Source: Lentzea sp. (GTDB lineage Bacteria; Actinomycetota; Actinomycetes; Mycobacteriales; Pseudonocardiaceae). Taken from it: DNA of 6,210 bases. The notes beneath the pieces are model-generated. The model worked only from the letters and a program-made list of their open reading frames with translations. It made no database searches and was not told where the DNA came from. Positions 5,966 through 6,210 of this stretch are shown piece after piece. Each line of letters starts with the position of its first letter. Within the stretch, counting starts at the first letter, position 1. Made by a program: the position numbers and the translations under genes. The stretch spans positions 1 to 6,210 of the forward strand of contig JASLAV010000113.1 in NCBI GenBank assembly GCA_030146905.1, read 5' to 3'.

Positions 5966-6210
5966 GCTTCCCCGCGGGGAAACCGGACTCACCCGCCGTG
6001 ATCCGGCGCGGGACCACCACCACCTACGGCGAGCTGGACCACCGGGCGGAGGACCTGCTGGTCTCGTGGCTGGCCGCGGGAAGCCCCGGCAGGCTGGCGC
6101 TCGTCGCCGAGGACGCCGTCCTCACCGCGGCGGCGGTCGTGGCGGCACAGCGCGCGAACGTGTCGTTGCTGCTGCTCGACTCCGCGGCCGGCGCCGCCGA
6201 GAACGACGCG
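5962..6210 (+). CDS. AMP-dependent acyl/aryl ligase or adenylation domain, N-terminal fragment
   Basis: The first 83 residues of a gene that continues past the window. The N-terminal pattern is that of the ANL superfamily (acyl-CoA synthetases, NRPS adenylation domains): DSPAVIRRGTTTTYGELDHRAEDLLVSWLA. In this family the TYGEL element comes after the 'd.pAv' strand. GRLALVAEDAVLTAAAVVAAQRANVSLLLLD then matches the 'vgv.l.ns.e....llA..kaG....pld' segment. The ATP-binding P-loop and substrate-pocket residues are downstream and not visible, so the substrate cannot be read. In context it is the best candidate to activate an acid, perhaps 3,4-AHBA, an aliphatic acid or an amino acid, and load it onto one of the two carriers. 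The ATG overlaps the preceding TGA. There is no good ribosome binding site within 12 nt (GGGAGG is 21 nt away), so translation probably depends on coupling to the upstream gene. Confidence 0.82.
   Translation, partial: MSFPAGKPDSPAVIRRGTTTTYGELDHRAEDLLVSWLAAGSPGRLALVAEDAVLTAAAVVAAQRANVSLLLLDSAAGAAENDA

Overview
The window is high-GC DNA (roughly 70% by eye) with strong G/C preference at third codon positions, GTG starts and short or overlapping gene junctions. This is typical of a filamentous actinomycete. The frequent TTG leucine codons would suit a Pseudonocardiales-type genus, but that placement is a guess. All supported genes lie on the + strand and are packed end to end: seven junctions, four with overlapping stop and start codons, and no gap longer than 5 bp. 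This looks like the middle of one long biosynthetic operon cut at both ends. I see no internal promoter, terminator, RNA gene, mobile element or CRISPR array.

Layout. Bases 1-211: the C-terminal end of a class I (DeoC/LacD-type) aldolase. 208-1323: a complete 3-dehydroquinate synthase II-type enzyme. In actinomycetes this pair is the hallmark of 3-amino-4-hydroxybenzoate (3,4-AHBA) formation, as GriI and GriH in grixazone biosynthesis. 1327-1566: a free-standing acyl carrier protein. 1572-2597: a BtrH-like protein with a C39-peptidase-like Cys/His/Asp pattern, probably an acyltransferase that uses a carrier-bound acyl group. 2594-3838: a PLP-dependent class III aminotransferase of the glutamate-1-semialdehyde aminomutase type. 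3831-5162: a carrier protein domain fused to the N-terminus of a ketosynthase whose nucleophilic Cys is replaced by Ser. 5168-5965: a short, truncated ketosynthase-like protein resembling a chain-length factor, with no nucleophilic Cys and a compressed C-terminal half. 5962-end: the first 83 residues of an AMP-forming acyl/aryl-CoA ligase or adenylation enzyme.

How the genes may work together (inference). The first two enzymes would make 3,4-AHBA from aspartate semialdehyde and dihydroxyacetone phosphate. The adenylating enzyme would load an acid, perhaps 3,4-AHBA or an amino acid, onto one of the two carrier proteins. The unusual KS/CLF-like pair would extend or transfer the chain, the PLP enzyme would add or move an amino group, and the BtrH-like protein would transfer the finished acyl group to an amine or hydroxyl. 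I cannot name the product. The combination of a Cys-to-Ser ACP-KS fusion, a truncated KS partner, a BtrH-like acyltransferase and 3,4-AHBA genes matches no characterised pathway that I recall, and it is the main point of interest here.
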